Assembly: GCF_002926065.1 (NCBI RefSeq)
Contig: NZ_PREZ01000005.1
Coordinates: forward strand, 62,001 to 126,000
Length of the DNA stretch: 64,000 nt
Direction: 5' to 3'
From: Jeotgalibacillus proteolyticus
Lineage (GTDB): Bacteria; Bacillota; Bacilli; Bacillales; Jeotgalibacillaceae
Within the stretch, counting starts at the first letter, position 1. The number at the start of each line of letters is the position of its first letter. The notes under the pieces were generated by a model. That model searched no databases. It saw nothing but the letters and a program-made list of their open reading frames with translations, and had not been told where the DNA came from. The position numbers were made by a program, and so were the translations under genes. This document shows positions 1 through 8,961 of the stretch, piece by piece.

Positions 1-842
1 AGTACATGGAGTAAGAAGTACAGGATCTCATCTTCGGGAAACTTTATCAGGAAAAATGACTCCAATTCTTTTAAATGATTTCTTGTGACCTCATATTCTT
101 TTTTTGCTTTTAGTGCTTCGGCATTTTCAAGCGATAGACTGATTGTTTGCTTCCGCTTTATCCGCTGGGTTGTAATTAACAAATGGAACACTAAATTAAG
201 AAAAGAGTCTGATGTAAATTGTTTATTTAGTTCTTTTTCTAAGCGCTTTATCTGATGCTTTACCTTGCTTAATTCAGCCTCAGAAAACCATTTATTATAA
301 AAGGAAGGCAGGTTGTCCTCTTCAAAGAAAGTATGGAATCTTAAAAGAGCCGTCCGTTTATCCCGCTCTTTTCCAATTAGGCGAATCCCCACTTTTTGTT
401 TTGATTCAACCGCAAGTCCAAACGGCTCTAGCCACGATGAGATTTCAAGTAAATCCTGTTTGATCACTTGTTTACTCACGAAAAATTCATTCATTAAATC
501 CTGAAGTGATACTGTTTTTCCTTCATTAATGAGCATCGTCATGATATGTAGTTTACGTTCCTCATCACTTCGGTCAGCTTGCATGGGACGTGATTGATCA
601 ATCAGGGACAGAATCTGCCTTTTCTCTTTATCAGACCCTTCAAAACGAACTCCAATATTAGGTCTTCTTATAATTTCCGCTTGAAAGGATTCTTTCTTCA
701 GCCACAAATCAATTTGCTTAAAATCATTTCGAACCGTTCGCTCTGAGCAATTCAGGGAGCTTGCGATCATATCTATCGTCAATGTTTCATTCGTATTATT
801 TCGTACCAGCTGATGGAGAATCTTCGTTTGTCGATTATTCAT
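1..842 (-). CDS. PRD-containing BglG-type transcriptional regulator, C-terminus off the window
   Basis: About 280 residues are visible, open at the left edge, so this is the N-terminal part of a larger protein. It begins with a winged-helix HTH (about residues 1-60, including CSERTVRND), followed by a second Mga-like HTH region (about 85-145) and the start of a PRD region. This is the layout of MtlR/LicR/ManR-type activators, whose PRDs are phosphorylated by PTS proteins and which switch on sugar-uptake operons. The ATG is preceded by AGAGGTGG. The sugar cannot be told because the EII domains and target operon lie outside. A small hairpin sits in the leader. Confidence 0.8.
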   Translation of the reverse strand, partial: MNNRQTKILHQLVRNNTNETLTIDMIASSLNCSERTVRNDFKQIDLWLKKESFQAEIIRRPNIGVRFEGSDKEKRQILSLIDQSRPMQADRSDEERKLHIMTMLINEGKTVSLQDLMNEFFVSKQVIKQDLLEISSWLEPFGLAVESKQKVGIRLIGKERDKRTALLRFHTFFEEDNLPSFYNKWFSEAELSKVKHQIKRLEKELNKQFTSDSFLNLVFHLLITTQRIKRKQTISLSLENAEALKAKKEYEVTRNHLKELESFFLIKFPEDEILYFLLHV

Positions 843-863
843 TTTGCCACCTCTATGATTTTA

Positions 864-886
864 CCTTCCTTTATCTATAAGGAAGG
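864..886 (-). promoter_or_regulatory. Small hairpin in the leader of the PRD regulator
   Basis: CCTTCCTT and AAGGAAGG form an 8-bp perfect stem about 20 nt upstream of the start codon, immediately before the Shine-Dalgarno AGAGGTGG. It could hold the start region or be a protein site. There is no U-tract, so it is not a plain terminator. Confidence 0.3.
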
Positions 887-1033
887 ACAACAAATGACCC
901 CAGTTTAAACGCTTAAACAGAAGTCCGGATAAGTCATTAATTCTACTTGTTATATTATCACTAAGGGGGAGAAAAGTTGTAGTTTTCAGTCTTTTGGGGA
1001 TCGGCAGTTAACGTGTCCCTTTGCACAAGGCAA

Positions 1034-1156
1034 GTTGATTTCCGCTGCAGGGGCATGCTTTCCGCGGGGCGGGGCCCTTCGCTAACCTGCTATCGCAGGT
1101 TGATCTTAAGCTCCCGCTTCTTCCCGCAGGAGTCAGCCCCTTCCGCTCCAATCAAC
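1034..1156 (+). repeat. Family A interspersed repeat, copy 1
   Basis: About 123 bp, bounded by inverted ends GTTGATTTCCGCT and CCAATCAAC, with a core hairpin AACCTGC/GCAGGTT. The loop arms differ from most copies (AACTTGC/GCAAGT) but remain complementary. It is non-coding, in an intergenic region. The right flank carries TTCTTCGA, as in copies 3, 6 and 7. Confidence 0.85.
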
Positions 1157-1502
1157 TCGTGGAGACTTGATAAAGTTCTTCGATCTCATATGAATTCCCG
1201 CTCCAAAACCTAAAACATAATCACCAATTATTGAGTTTGGGGTGATAAAGATTTGGTTGTCTAGATTTTTTTGACGGGCATATATTGATTACACATGAAG
1301 GTAACTCTGAATAGACTGTTATTATGCATGATTCTTTGTTTCCGAATGCGTTAAATTTGGACTAAACCCCAAGGAAATACAGAAATATGAAAGCTTTCAG
1401 TACTTCAGGCGCATAGTGTTTCGGAAGCTTGTTACTTATAATAATTAAACACTACTATAACCAAGCACATGATACCCCATCCTATTTAGAGGAGACTTTA
1501 AG

Positions 1503-2171
1503 ATGAACGACTGGGAACGTCCCATACCTGAGTTATTGAAAATTAAGGTGATGTCACATCCAAACAATGAGCCCGTCACAATTGAAGGTGAAACATCAGA
1601 TCTGCGCTGCATCGGAGTCGGCACTGATGCTGCTGTGTTTGAATCTCTTTCAACACCAGGCTATGCGTATAAATTGTATGCGAATGAAAAAAAAGAGAAA
1701 GTGGCGATGGAAGCGAAAGTTTATGGGATCCTGGGAGAGTCTGTGTATTTTCCGGTCTGCTACGGGGCTTATGATGAGTTTCTTGTCCTAAGCTACGAAA
1801 AAGGGATCACACTTTTTGATTGCATTTTGCAGGGAGTTCATATTCCAAAACAGGCCGTGCAGGATGTAGAGGATGCCAGAGATTACGTTCGAAGCAAAGG
1901 ACTTAATCCCCGTGACATTCATTTAAAAAATATTCTCCTGCAGAATGGCCGGGCTAAGATCATAGATGTTTCCGAATATGTTTTACCGGGAAATGATTTC
2001 CGCTGGGAGCATTTAAAGCAGGGCTACGAGCAATACTACCATTTAATCGACGGAAGCTCCGTGCCCTTTTGGCTGGTGGAAACCGTACGAAAATGGTACA
2101 ACCAACGCGCCGGTCACTCGTCGTTCGAAGAATTTTCAAGGCGCGCGCTGAGATTGTTGTTTAAAAAGTAA
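1503..2171 (+). CDS. Small kinase-fold protein (YrzF/YbdM-like)
   Basis: 222 residues with protein-kinase-like motifs: a glycine-rich start GVGTDAAVFES (about 37-47), a lysine in YKLYAN (about 57), an HRD-like RDIHLKN (about 136-142) and a DFG-like IIDVSEY (about 153-159). This resembles the short serine/threonine kinase-like proteins of Bacillus such as YrzF and YbdM. It lacks the full C-lobe, so activity is not assured. AGAGGAG precedes the ATG and an intrinsic terminator follows at once, so it is a single-gene unit. Substrate unknown. Confidence 0.7.
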   Translation: MNDWERPIPELLKIKVMSHPNNEPVTIEGETSDLRCIGVGTDAAVFESLSTPGYAYKLYANEKKEKVAMEAKVYGILGESVYFPVCYGAYDEFLVLSYEKGITLFDCILQGVHIPKQAVQDVEDARDYVRSKGLNPRDIHLKNILLQNGRAKIIDVSEYVLPGNDFRWEHLKQGYEQYYHLIDGSSVPFWLVETVRKWYNQRAGHSSFEEFSRRALRLLFKK

Positions 2172-2174
2172 GAG

Positions 2175-2211
2175 ACCTGGTCTGATTGGCGAAATCAGAT
2201 CAGGTTTTTTT
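2175..2211 (+). terminator. Intrinsic terminator of the kinase-like gene
   Basis: Stem ACCTGGTCTGATT / AATCAGATCAGGT followed by TTTTTTT, starting a few bases after the stop codon. Confidence 0.85.
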
Positions 2212-2380
2212 GCATTATCTTCCCGAGCCAGAGGTGTTAACGATGGATCGACTTTATCTAATTACTTTTCAATTTTACTGTCCCAAGCTTGGGTTAATCT
2301 GTCAAAACCCCTTATTATTTAATCTGTTCTTATATCCTTTAACATGTACTTTTAAAAGCACTTACAAAGTCCCACCCAAG

Positions 2381-2502
2381 GTTGATTGCAGTGGAAGTCG
2401 GTGACTCCGAGGGGAAAGAAGCGGGGAGGCTGAGATCCATTGGCGAAGCCAATTAGCTCAGCCCCGCCCCCCGGAAAGCATCCGACTGGAGCGGAAATCA
2501 AC
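2381..2502 (-). repeat. Family A interspersed repeat, copy 2 (inverted)
   Basis: About 122 bp in reverse orientation between the kinase-like gene and ywqB. The core hairpin has changed to ATTGGC/GCCAAT, again with paired changes in both arms. The surrounding 2212-2645 stretch shows no gene. Confidence 0.85.
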
Positions 2503-2694
2503 CTTCCCCTTTTCAAGCATCAAACTCCTACTATCCCCTGTCCTTTAATACCAATTTTAAAACTGCAAAGATTTCATTTTAAATACATTTCTCCAGTTTC
2601 CACACCACTTTCCCTCAACCTGTTCGTTTTTTGACTAAAATAGAGTATAATAAAAGGTACGTTTTTTTTAATATTTAAAGGTGGTAGGAATGCG

Positions 2695-4257
2695 ATGAGT
2701 TTTGAATCTCAATCATTTACAGATGGCATCGAAAAGCTTGAGCAAAAGCTTTTTCTAAAATTCATGCCATCCAATCAGCAAGACGAACGCCTTATTCAAA
2801 AAGGGCTTTTCTTATATAGACAAGGAACCGTATATGACGCGGGCTACGATCCTTCCATGGAGATGCTGCGTGCTAAGGTGCGCGATGTGTACCAGGTCAA
2901 TGTACGGATTTCATTAGATCCTTCAAAATCCAGCTCCTGCAGCTGTCCGGAGGAAAACTGGTGCCGCCACCGCATGGCTGTCTTTTTTAAATTTTATCAG
3001 CAGTCATCAAGTGTCAGCCAATGGATCTCGAAATGGAGAAACCAGAAAACCTCCATGCTTAAAATGGAAAAATCACCTGAAGCCTGGAAAGCGCTTGTTG
3101 AGAAATCCATTGCTCACTTTGATTACCAGCAGCTGCTTGAACAGCCGTTTTTATTTAATCACTACACGAAGAATGCGCAGCAGACCCTATTTAAAACTAC
3201 ACCGATGGAAAAGGAATGGAAGCCTCTTTATGAGCTCCATACGATGTTTTGGCTGTTCATTTCTCTTTCAAAGGAAATCAGCGCACAAGGAGCTTCTCTT
3301 AAAGATGAAGAAATCATCGACCACCTTGCCTTTTTAGTAGAGGAGATGGAGGACGCGCTCGCTGACTTAGCCGTTTATGCACGCCCGTTTGCCTTTGATC
3401 CATTTTTGGAGGATCTTCGCAAGGGGTCTCATGAGCTTCTTGAGGACATTTCGTCGCCTATTTCCTATTCTGTTTATTCCCTTTTATGGTTCCAGCTTTT
3501 CACCTCAAAAGCCTGGAGAGAAAAGGAGCTTGAGCGAATCTCATCAGAAGAGACAGTGAAGGATGAGGTGCTGTATGCCCGCACCGGTCTTGCTTTATTG
3601 CTTTCTAAAAACGACATCTGGAAGGAGCAGTTTAAGCTCTCGCCTCCTTCTGTTGTTCCGCATGCTGTCAGATGGATGGAATGGATGCTGTGGGATGATA
3701 AGCTCGATGCCGCAGTTACGATTTTAAAGGAGCTGCCTAAAAAGGTTCCGGACCATTTGAATGCTTTCCCTTCCGAGTCTGAAAAACGGGCATTTGCCCA
3801 CTGGCTGATCCGAAAGCTTGAAACCGGAAAGATTCGTATGCAGTCGCCAGATTCAACGGTGATGGTGTATGAGGCGCTGCTTCCTTTTAGTGCAAGACAT
3901 CTTGGCTCCCTTTTACTTGATTCAGGACGCTATAAGAACTGGGTTGAGCTTGTGGACTGGATTGGCTTTACGCCTGAGGAGCTTGAAGCTGCCGGGTTTA
4001 AGCAGCTGATCACAGAGCGTCCTGAGTTTGCTGTCCCTCTTTTGCATCAGTGGATTGAAGCGTTAATCGCAGGACGCCAGCGGGAAACATACCGAAAAGC
4101 GGTTCGCTATTTAAAGAAATTAAAGAAGATCTATCAGCAAAGCAACCAGGTCCAGCGATGGGAGCATTATTTTCAGTCCGTTTTAACAGAGAATAAGCGT
4201 CTTCGTGCCTTTCATGAGGAATGCAAAAGGGGGAAACTGATCCATGTGGAAGAGTGA
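2695..4257 (+). CDS. ywqB: SWIM zinc-finger protein, partner of the adjacent SNF2 helicase
   Basis: 520 residues with a SWIM zinc finger near the N-terminus: Cys82, Cys84, Cys90 and His92 in the pattern CxC-x5-CxH. SWIM domains bind DNA or proteins, and in bacteria are often encoded next to SNF2 ATPases. The rest is helical with no catalytic motif. It overlaps the start of the helicase gene by 14 bp, so the two are translationally coupled, as for ywqB-ywqA in B. subtilis. A TATAAT at 2646-2651 may be the -10 box. Molecular role not established. Confidence 0.85.
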   Translation: MSFESQSFTDGIEKLEQKLFLKFMPSNQQDERLIQKGLFLYRQGTVYDAGYDPSMEMLRAKVRDVYQVNVRISLDPSKSSSCSCPEENWCRHRMAVFFKFYQQSSSVSQWISKWRNQKTSMLKMEKSPEAWKALVEKSIAHFDYQQLLEQPFLFNHYTKNAQQTLFKTTPMEKEWKPLYELHTMFWLFISLSKEISAQGASLKDEEIIDHLAFLVEEMEDALADLAVYARPFAFDPFLEDLRKGSHELLEDISSPISYSVYSLLWFQLFTSKAWREKELERISSEETVKDEVLYARTGLALLLSKNDIWKEQFKLSPPSVVPHAVRWMEWMLWDDKLDAAVTILKELPKKVPDHLNAFPSESEKRAFAHWLIRKLETGKIRMQSPDSTVMVYEALLPFSARHLGSLLLDSGRYKNWVELVDWIGFTPEELEAAGFKQLITERPEFAVPLLHQWIEALIAGRQRETYRKAVRYLKKLKKIYQQSNQVQRWEHYFQSVLTENKRLRAFHEECKRGKLIHVEE

Positions 4258-7075
4258 AAATAAAATTCTCGATGTAACAAAACTGTCGGGTGGTCACTTT
4301 TCCCTTCAGGCCGTTACGCAGGATGGCGAGATTCTTCCTCCCGACTCCTGGCAGCGACATCTCCTTTTATGGCATAAGGAGAGCTTTCACGGAACGATGC
4401 TGAAAAAGCATGAAGAAGCTCATGTTTACAGTGTTGTGCTTGATAGCTGGTCCATACTTACTCTTTTTGCGCAGCCGAGCTTTCATGGCCGGATTACTTG
4501 GGATCTCTCCCCTTCTGCCCAATTTTATTACGATGCTGCTCCCCTTCTATTCGAATGGATCACAGAGGGGAAATGGCTCGAGGAATGGCACGGCAAGGAT
4601 GCACGTGACTATGACCAGTTTAACATGACGTTAAGTGATGATTTCTGGGAGGAATGGCGTGATATTTCTGATGCCCAGATGGAGATTGGTGAAGAGGATA
4701 AGGAGCATTTTAACGACTGGTACCAGCAGGCAATTACGTACTTTTTTGAACATAACCATAGAAGCCGCGGGCTTGTGAAACGGATTTTCAATGAGAATCA
4801 TGCCTTAACCGCGGCTGACCTTGCAACGTATTTTGATGAAGAAAAATGGTCTGACTGGGTGCAGGAAAAAGACCTCGCCTCCCCTTACCGCTTTGGAATC
4901 CGGTTTGAAGAGCCGATGTCTGAGGATGGGCTTTGGACGATGCAGCCATTTTTACGCGACCAGCGCCGGGCTGACTGGACGTATGATCTAAAGCTTTCTG
5001 TTCCTCTGGAGCGCTCGCTTCCTGATCGCTGGAAAAAAGAAAAAGAAGCGATCGAACAGGAGCTTTCACGCTGGGTTCGCCTCATTCCGTATCTTAAGGA
5101 TGAAGGCGTCTGGCAAACAGAGATGTCTGAGGAACGTGCGTGGCTCTTTTTAACGGAAGGAAGTCAGAAGCTTTTAGCGTTGGATGTTGAAATTTTACTG
5201 CCATCATGGTGGAAGTCGATTCAGCAGTCAAATGTTGCTCTAAAAGCCGCTGTAAAAGGCGATCACAGCTACCGTCCTTCCTTTGTCGGACTGGATGCAC
5301 TCGTTGAGTATGACTGGAAGGTTTCTATTAATGGCAGTGATATGACCGATGAGGAATTTGATTCGCTTGTTAATGAAAAAAGACGCTTTATTCAGATCAA
5401 CGGAGACTGGATCGCGCTTGATCCTGCTTTAATTGCCCGCATCCAGCGGGCGATGGAAACAGCGAAAAAGCGCGGTATTCGCATGCGTGATCTTCTTGAA
5501 CAGGAGCTTGATCAGGCAGCTGGTGCTCCTGAAGATGTTATTGAGCTTGATGATCTTAGAATTCAATATGAATTAAACCGCTCGATGAAATCGATGCTGG
5601 ATTCACTGAACGATGTAGGCCAAATTCCGCTCATCGAACCGCCAGCAGGACTTGAAGGAACGCTCCGACCGTATCAGCAGCAGGGCTTCAGCTGGATGCA
5701 CTTCCTTCGTACAAACCGTTTTGGCGCCTGTCTGGCAGACGATATGGGACTCGGAAAAACGATTCAGCTGATCAGTTATATGCTTCATGTGAAAGCAACA
5801 GAAAAACTGACTGCACCGTTTTTAATCGTCTGTCCGACTTCTGTTCTTGGAAACTGGCAGCGGGAAATTGAACGGTTTGCCCCATCACTTAAGCTGCATC
5901 TGCATTACGGGCCTTCCCGTCACAAGGAGGAGTCATTCCACCGCGTCATTCAAGGCACAGATATTGTGTTGACCTCCTACGGCCTTTGTCATGCCGATCA
6001 GGAGGAGCTGACGTCTGTTCAGTGGTCTGCCGTTGCGCTTGATGAGGCGCAGAATATTAAGAACCCGCATACGAAGCAGTCTAAAGCGATCAGAAAGCTT
6101 GAGGGCATGCATCATCTTGCCTTAACGGGAACACCGATGGAGAATCGTCTATCTGAGCTTTGGGCGATCTTTGATTTTATTAATCACGGCTATCTTGGTA
6201 CACTTTCAAGCTTCCGCCAGCAGTATATTGTGCCGATCGAGCGTGACAGCTCTGAACTTCTGACGAGAAAGCTGCAGGGAAGAATCCGTCCGTTCCTTCT
6301 GCGGAGAACGAAGAATGATCCGGCAGTCGGCTTAAATCTTCCTTCAAAAATTGAGCAAAAGGAATTCTGCCCGCTGACAACTGAGCAGGCGTCGCTGTAT
6401 GAGCAGCTTGTGAAGGATACGCTTGAGAAGATTCCAACGCTAAGCGGCATTGAACGTAAAGGCATGGTCCTTCAGATGCTGAATCGCTTAAAGCAGCTTT
6501 GCGATCACCCTGCCCTGTTTTTAGGCGAGCTTGATCCTGAATACATCACAGAACGCTCTGAAAAGATGCTGAAGCTGATGGATCTTGTGGAACAGATTAT
6601 GGACGCGAAGGAAGGCACGATCATTTTCACCCAGTATATTTCAATGGGGAATATGATCAAGCAGGTGCTTGAGGAGCAATACGGAGTTACTGTCCCATTT
6701 TTAAATGGCTCTACGCCGAAAAATAAACGGGATGAGATGGTGGAACAGTTTCAAAACGGCTCGTTTCCAATCTTTATCCTGTCGCTTAAGGCCGGCGGTA
6801 CCGGCTTAACCCTGACCGCTGCCAACCACGTCATCCACTATGACCGCTGGTGGAACCCGGCTGTTGAAAATCAGGCAACAGACCGCGCCTACCGCATCGG
6901 CCAAACACGATTTGTCCATGTGCATAAATTTATTTCTTCTGGAACGGTAGAAGAAAAAATCGACCTGATGCTTGAGAAGAAGCAATCGTTAAATGAAGAA
7001 ATCATTAAAGGCGATCAGTGGATCACCGAGCTTACAAATGAGGAGCTTGAGGATTTGCTGGTGCTGTCACAGTAA
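4244..7075 (+). CDS. ywqA: SNF2-family DNA helicase/ATPase YwqA
   Basis: 943 residues, close to B. subtilis YwqA. The N-terminal half (about 1-450) is the bacterial SNF2-associated region. The ATPase follows: Walker A DDMGLGKT (about 499), motif II DEAQ (about 600, DEAQ rather than DEAH), and motif VI DRAYRIGQ (about 879) in the C-terminal helicase lobe. Swi2/Snf2 ATPases translocate on double-stranded DNA and remodel protein-DNA complexes. The start ATG lies inside the end of ywqB. A strong terminator follows, closing a two-gene operon. Confidence 0.92.
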   Translation: MWKSENKILDVTKLSGGHFSLQAVTQDGEILPPDSWQRHLLLWHKESFHGTMLKKHEEAHVYSVVLDSWSILTLFAQPSFHGRITWDLSPSAQFYYDAAPLLFEWITEGKWLEEWHGKDARDYDQFNMTLSDDFWEEWRDISDAQMEIGEEDKEHFNDWYQQAITYFFEHNHRSRGLVKRIFNENHALTAADLATYFDEEKWSDWVQEKDLASPYRFGIRFEEPMSEDGLWTMQPFLRDQRRADWTYDLKLSVPLERSLPDRWKKEKEAIEQELSRWVRLIPYLKDEGVWQTEMSEERAWLFLTEGSQKLLALDVEILLPSWWKSIQQSNVALKAAVKGDHSYRPSFVGLDALVEYDWKVSINGSDMTDEEFDSLVNEKRRFIQINGDWIALDPALIARIQRAMETAKKRGIRMRDLLEQELDQAAGAPEDVIELDDLRIQYELNRSMKSMLDSLNDVGQIPLIEPPAGLEGTLRPYQQQGFSWMHFLRTNRFGACLADDMGLGKTIQLISYMLHVKATEKLTAPFLIVCPTSVLGNWQREIERFAPSLKLHLHYGPSRHKEESFHRVIQGTDIVLTSYGLCHADQEELTSVQWSAVALDEAQNIKNPHTKQSKAIRKLEGMHHLALTGTPMENRLSELWAIFDFINHGYLGTLSSFRQQYIVPIERDSSELLTRKLQGRIRPFLLRRTKNDPAVGLNLPSKIEQKEFCPLTTEQASLYEQLVKDTLEKIPTLSGIERKGMVLQMLNRLKQLCDHPALFLGELDPEYITERSEKMLKLMDLVEQIMDAKEGTIIFTQYISMGNMIKQVLEEQYGVTVPFLNGSTPKNKRDEMVEQFQNGSFPIFILSLKAGGTGLTLTAANHVIHYDRWWNPAVENQATDRAYRIGQTRFVHVHKFISSGTVEEKIDLMLEKKQSLNEEIIKGDQWITELTNEELEDLLVLSQ

Positions 7076-7083
7076 TTAATGCT

Positions 7084-7135
7084 AAAGACTGTCTAAGTCA
7101 GGGTTTCCTGGCTTTAGGCGGTCTTTTGTTTTTTG
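7084..7135 (+). terminator. Terminator of ywqBA
   Basis: Long imperfect stem (AAAGACTGTCTAAGTCAGG with CCTGGCTTTAGGCGGTCTTT), GTTT loop, then TTGTTTTTT. Confidence 0.85.
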
Positions 7136-7175
7136 GTGAATACTTCAGTTTAGTACTTCTTAAATTCTTTTTTTA

Positions 7176-7844
7176 CTACTTTTTTTGCCGTTTGTTTACT
7201 TCAATTGTAATAAACTCCGGCAAATAGTCGGGCGTACATCCTTTTGCTACTATTTCGTCTTTGTAAAGACCTGTGTTCTCACCAAGTTGAATACACCGTG
7301 CGCGATTCTTTTCATCATAAACGCCTATCCAGCCTGCTGTAAAATTCATAGCCCATTGAACTTCTGGTTCTTCCTGCGTAATAGCAGCTTCTAATGCTGA
7401 TAGCAAGTATGAAGTGTTATCAGGTGGTATTTGTCCAGTCCATCTCAATCGCGCCTGATAATACCAGAAAGCCCGCCTTTGAAGAGCAGAAGGACTTTTT
7501 TCCCAAGATTCCATCAATGCAATATTTTTCTTGTTTTTAGTAAGCTGATTAGCCATTAACCAATCCATTAAGTTATTTCGCTCATCAAAAGTGTGAGCCT
7601 GCATATCCTTATCAAACTTATTTAGCACATCTTGCGAAAGAAGTTTTTTATCCATAATTAAAATCGCTAATAGTCTTGGGAGGAACTCTTCAGTTGCCCA
7701 CAGCTCCATAGCTAGTTCGTGATCTACTTTTATGTCCTTTGCGATTTTTCGCAAGTCACCCAGCTTAGTTTCACTATTGATCTTCTGGAGAATATCTTCA
7801 GCTTTTAAAGAACGTTTTCTTTCTGCACCTTGATTTTCATTCAT
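7176..7844 (-). CDS. DNA alkylation repair (AlkD-like HEAT-repeat) protein
   Basis: 222 residues from the ATG at 7844, preceded by AAGGGG at nine bases. An in-frame start 11 codons upstream has no such site. The protein is all-helical, and conserved pieces such as ELWATEEFLPRLLA and QWAMNFTAGWIG match the DNA alkylation repair family (PF08713) of HEAT-like glycosylase folds. AlkD proteins excise cationic alkylated purines, but many relatives of this short type are uncharacterised. Family call from recognition of the pattern, not a search. Confidence 0.6.
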   Translation of the reverse strand: MNENQGAERKRSLKAEDILQKINSETKLGDLRKIAKDIKVDHELAMELWATEEFLPRLLAILIMDKKLLSQDVLNKFDKDMQAHTFDERNNLMDWLMANQLTKNKKNIALMESWEKSPSALQRRAFWYYQARLRWTGQIPPDNTSYLLSALEAAITQEEPEVQWAMNFTAGWIGVYDEKNRARCIQLGENTGLYKDEIVAKGCTPDYLPEFITIEVNKRQKK

Positions 7845-7906
7845 TTTATTCAACCCCTTATTAAGGTATTGTTTCATAATTATGGGTATAAGATAGAATG
7901 CACCCT

Positions 7907-8118
7907 TTAATTGTAAATATCTAAGAATTTCTTAACATTTACAGCCCGGCGTGATTGTTCTTTTAAGTTTGGATTTTCTTCAAGGTCAAACACTACTTCC
8001 TCCCCTTTATAAGTGATTTATACCCATCCATTTGAATAACGCTGAAAAAAGTTAGTTGAATTAATCTTTTCATTTCAATAAGTAAATCTAGATGCTTTTC
8101 TTTTGAAGAGTATTTCAT
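7907..8118 (-). pseudogene. Degenerate cold-shock-domain gene remnant
   Basis: On the minus strand, a 41-codon frame ends in IQMDGYKSLIKG, and a shifted frame continues as VVFDLEENPNLKEQSRRAVN down to a stop at 7907. Joined, the two resemble the C-terminal two-thirds of a CspA-type cold shock domain (compare FSAIQxDGYKSLxEGQxVxF...AVNV). The usual N-terminal GTVKWF part is missing and there is a frameshift, so this reads as a decayed gene. The first frame has a GGAG ribosome site at 8118, so a short peptide could still be made. Confidence 0.45.
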
Positions 8119-8304
8119 TTGCTATTCTCCATTGAATGAATTGGGATACTAAGTACAGGAAACATAATACCAATTACTATTCATTTTTTGCATCCAAATT
8201 ATAGTAGCCTGACCATCTTCCCATTTGAAGAAAAAACATATTCCGAAAAATTATCTATCGTTCATTTTCATAACTTCATTTCCGTCGGATAATGAGGAGT
8301 AATA
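8119..8304. other. AT-rich spacer with no identifiable gene
   Basis: No frame with a ribosome binding site and no clear hairpin was found here; likely decayed sequence. Confidence 0.5.
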
Positions 8305-8412
8305 CTACTTTTTTGGAACTAGGAATTCTGAACGTTTGTAGAAAAGCATTACTGTTATTCCAGTAAAGCTTACAATTAGTTGAATAACATTATTTCCATA
8401 TTCTTTGTACAT
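8305..8412 (-). CDS. Possible 35-residue membrane peptide overlapping the phosphatase end
   Basis: An ATG at 8412, inside the last codons of the histidine phosphatase gene, opens a frame with one hydrophobic segment (VIQLIVSFTGITVMLFY) and a short basic tail. There is no convincing ribosome binding site; translation would depend on coupling to the upstream gene. It may equally be a relic of a longer membrane protein. Confidence 0.2.
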   Translation of the reverse strand: MYKEYGNNVIQLIVSFTGITVMLFYKRSEFLVPKK

Positions 8413-8956
8413 CCTGAAGTCTTGTATCTGCAAAAACCAATTTGTAGATATCAGGTTTAGTTGTATTTTTCCAAAAATCATATTCGTACTTTGAGTTGAA
8501 GTAATTCATAATTATTGTCATTATATTTCCGTGTGTCCCAATAACTATGGTCTTCCCCTTGTATTGATTTAAAAGACTTTTGATTACTGGTATAGAGCGC
8601 TTTTGCACTTCTCTAATTGACTCCCCTCCTGATAAAAAATAATCTAAATCTTCGTAGGATTTTTTAATAGCGTTTTGAATTTCATCATCAGGCAATTTAT
8701 AAGCCCCTTTTAACTGTCTTTCCCTTAATTCTTCAATAGGATATATTTCTATATTTTTCTGTTCGGCAATACCTTCAATCGTTTGAATAGCTCTCCTATA
8801 AGAGCTCGAGGCTATAACATCTATTTTCACCTTACTCATTAAATCTGTAATTTTTTTTGAGTCTATTTCACCCTCTTTTGATAATCCTCGTGTTCGTTCT
8901 TCTCCGAAAATAAATGGTGATTTTGCGTGTCTAATCATATAAATTATGGTATTCAT
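8390..8956 (-). CDS. Histidine phosphatase superfamily protein
   Basis: 188 residues with the family signature RHA at residues 9-11 (MIRHAKSPF), arginine and glutamate in the middle part and the second catalytic His in GTHGN (about 140). Members are phosphoglycerate-mutase-fold phosphatases acting on small phosphorylated metabolites. The gene follows the Nudix gene after only 5 bp, so both are likely one transcript. Substrate unknown. Confidence 0.85.
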   Translation of the reverse strand: MNTIIYMIRHAKSPFIFGEERTRGLSKEGEIDSKKITDLMSKVKIDVIASSSYRRAIQTIEGIAEQKNIEIYPIEELRERQLKGAYKLPDDEIQNAIKKSYEDLDYFLSGGESIREVQKRSIPVIKSLLNQYKGKTIVIGTHGNIMTIIMNYFNSKYEYDFWKNTTKPDIYKLVFADTRLQDVQRIWK

Positions 8957-8961
8957 ATTAC

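Larger units (their letters stand above)
843..1502. other. Intergenic region between divergent genes, with one interspersed repeat
   Basis: This 660-bp stretch separates the minus-strand PRD regulator from the plus-strand kinase-like gene. It holds one family A repeat (1034-1156). The rest, including the AT-rich part from 1160 to 1500, shows no coding frame with a ribosome binding site. A palindrome TGAAAGCTTTCA lies at about 1387-1398 without a clear role. Confidence 0.6.

Noticed and set aside
1387-1398. TGAAAGCTTTCA as a cre site
   Set aside because: It lacks the central CG and correct 14-bp length of the cre consensus.
2186-2634. Two plus-strand frames of 64-72 codons near family A copy 2
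   Set aside because: They are reading frames through a terminator, a non-coding repeat and AT-rich DNA, with no ribosome sites.
4788-6465. Several 60-93 codon minus-strand frames inside ywqA
   Set aside because: Antisense shadows of a well-conserved helicase gene.
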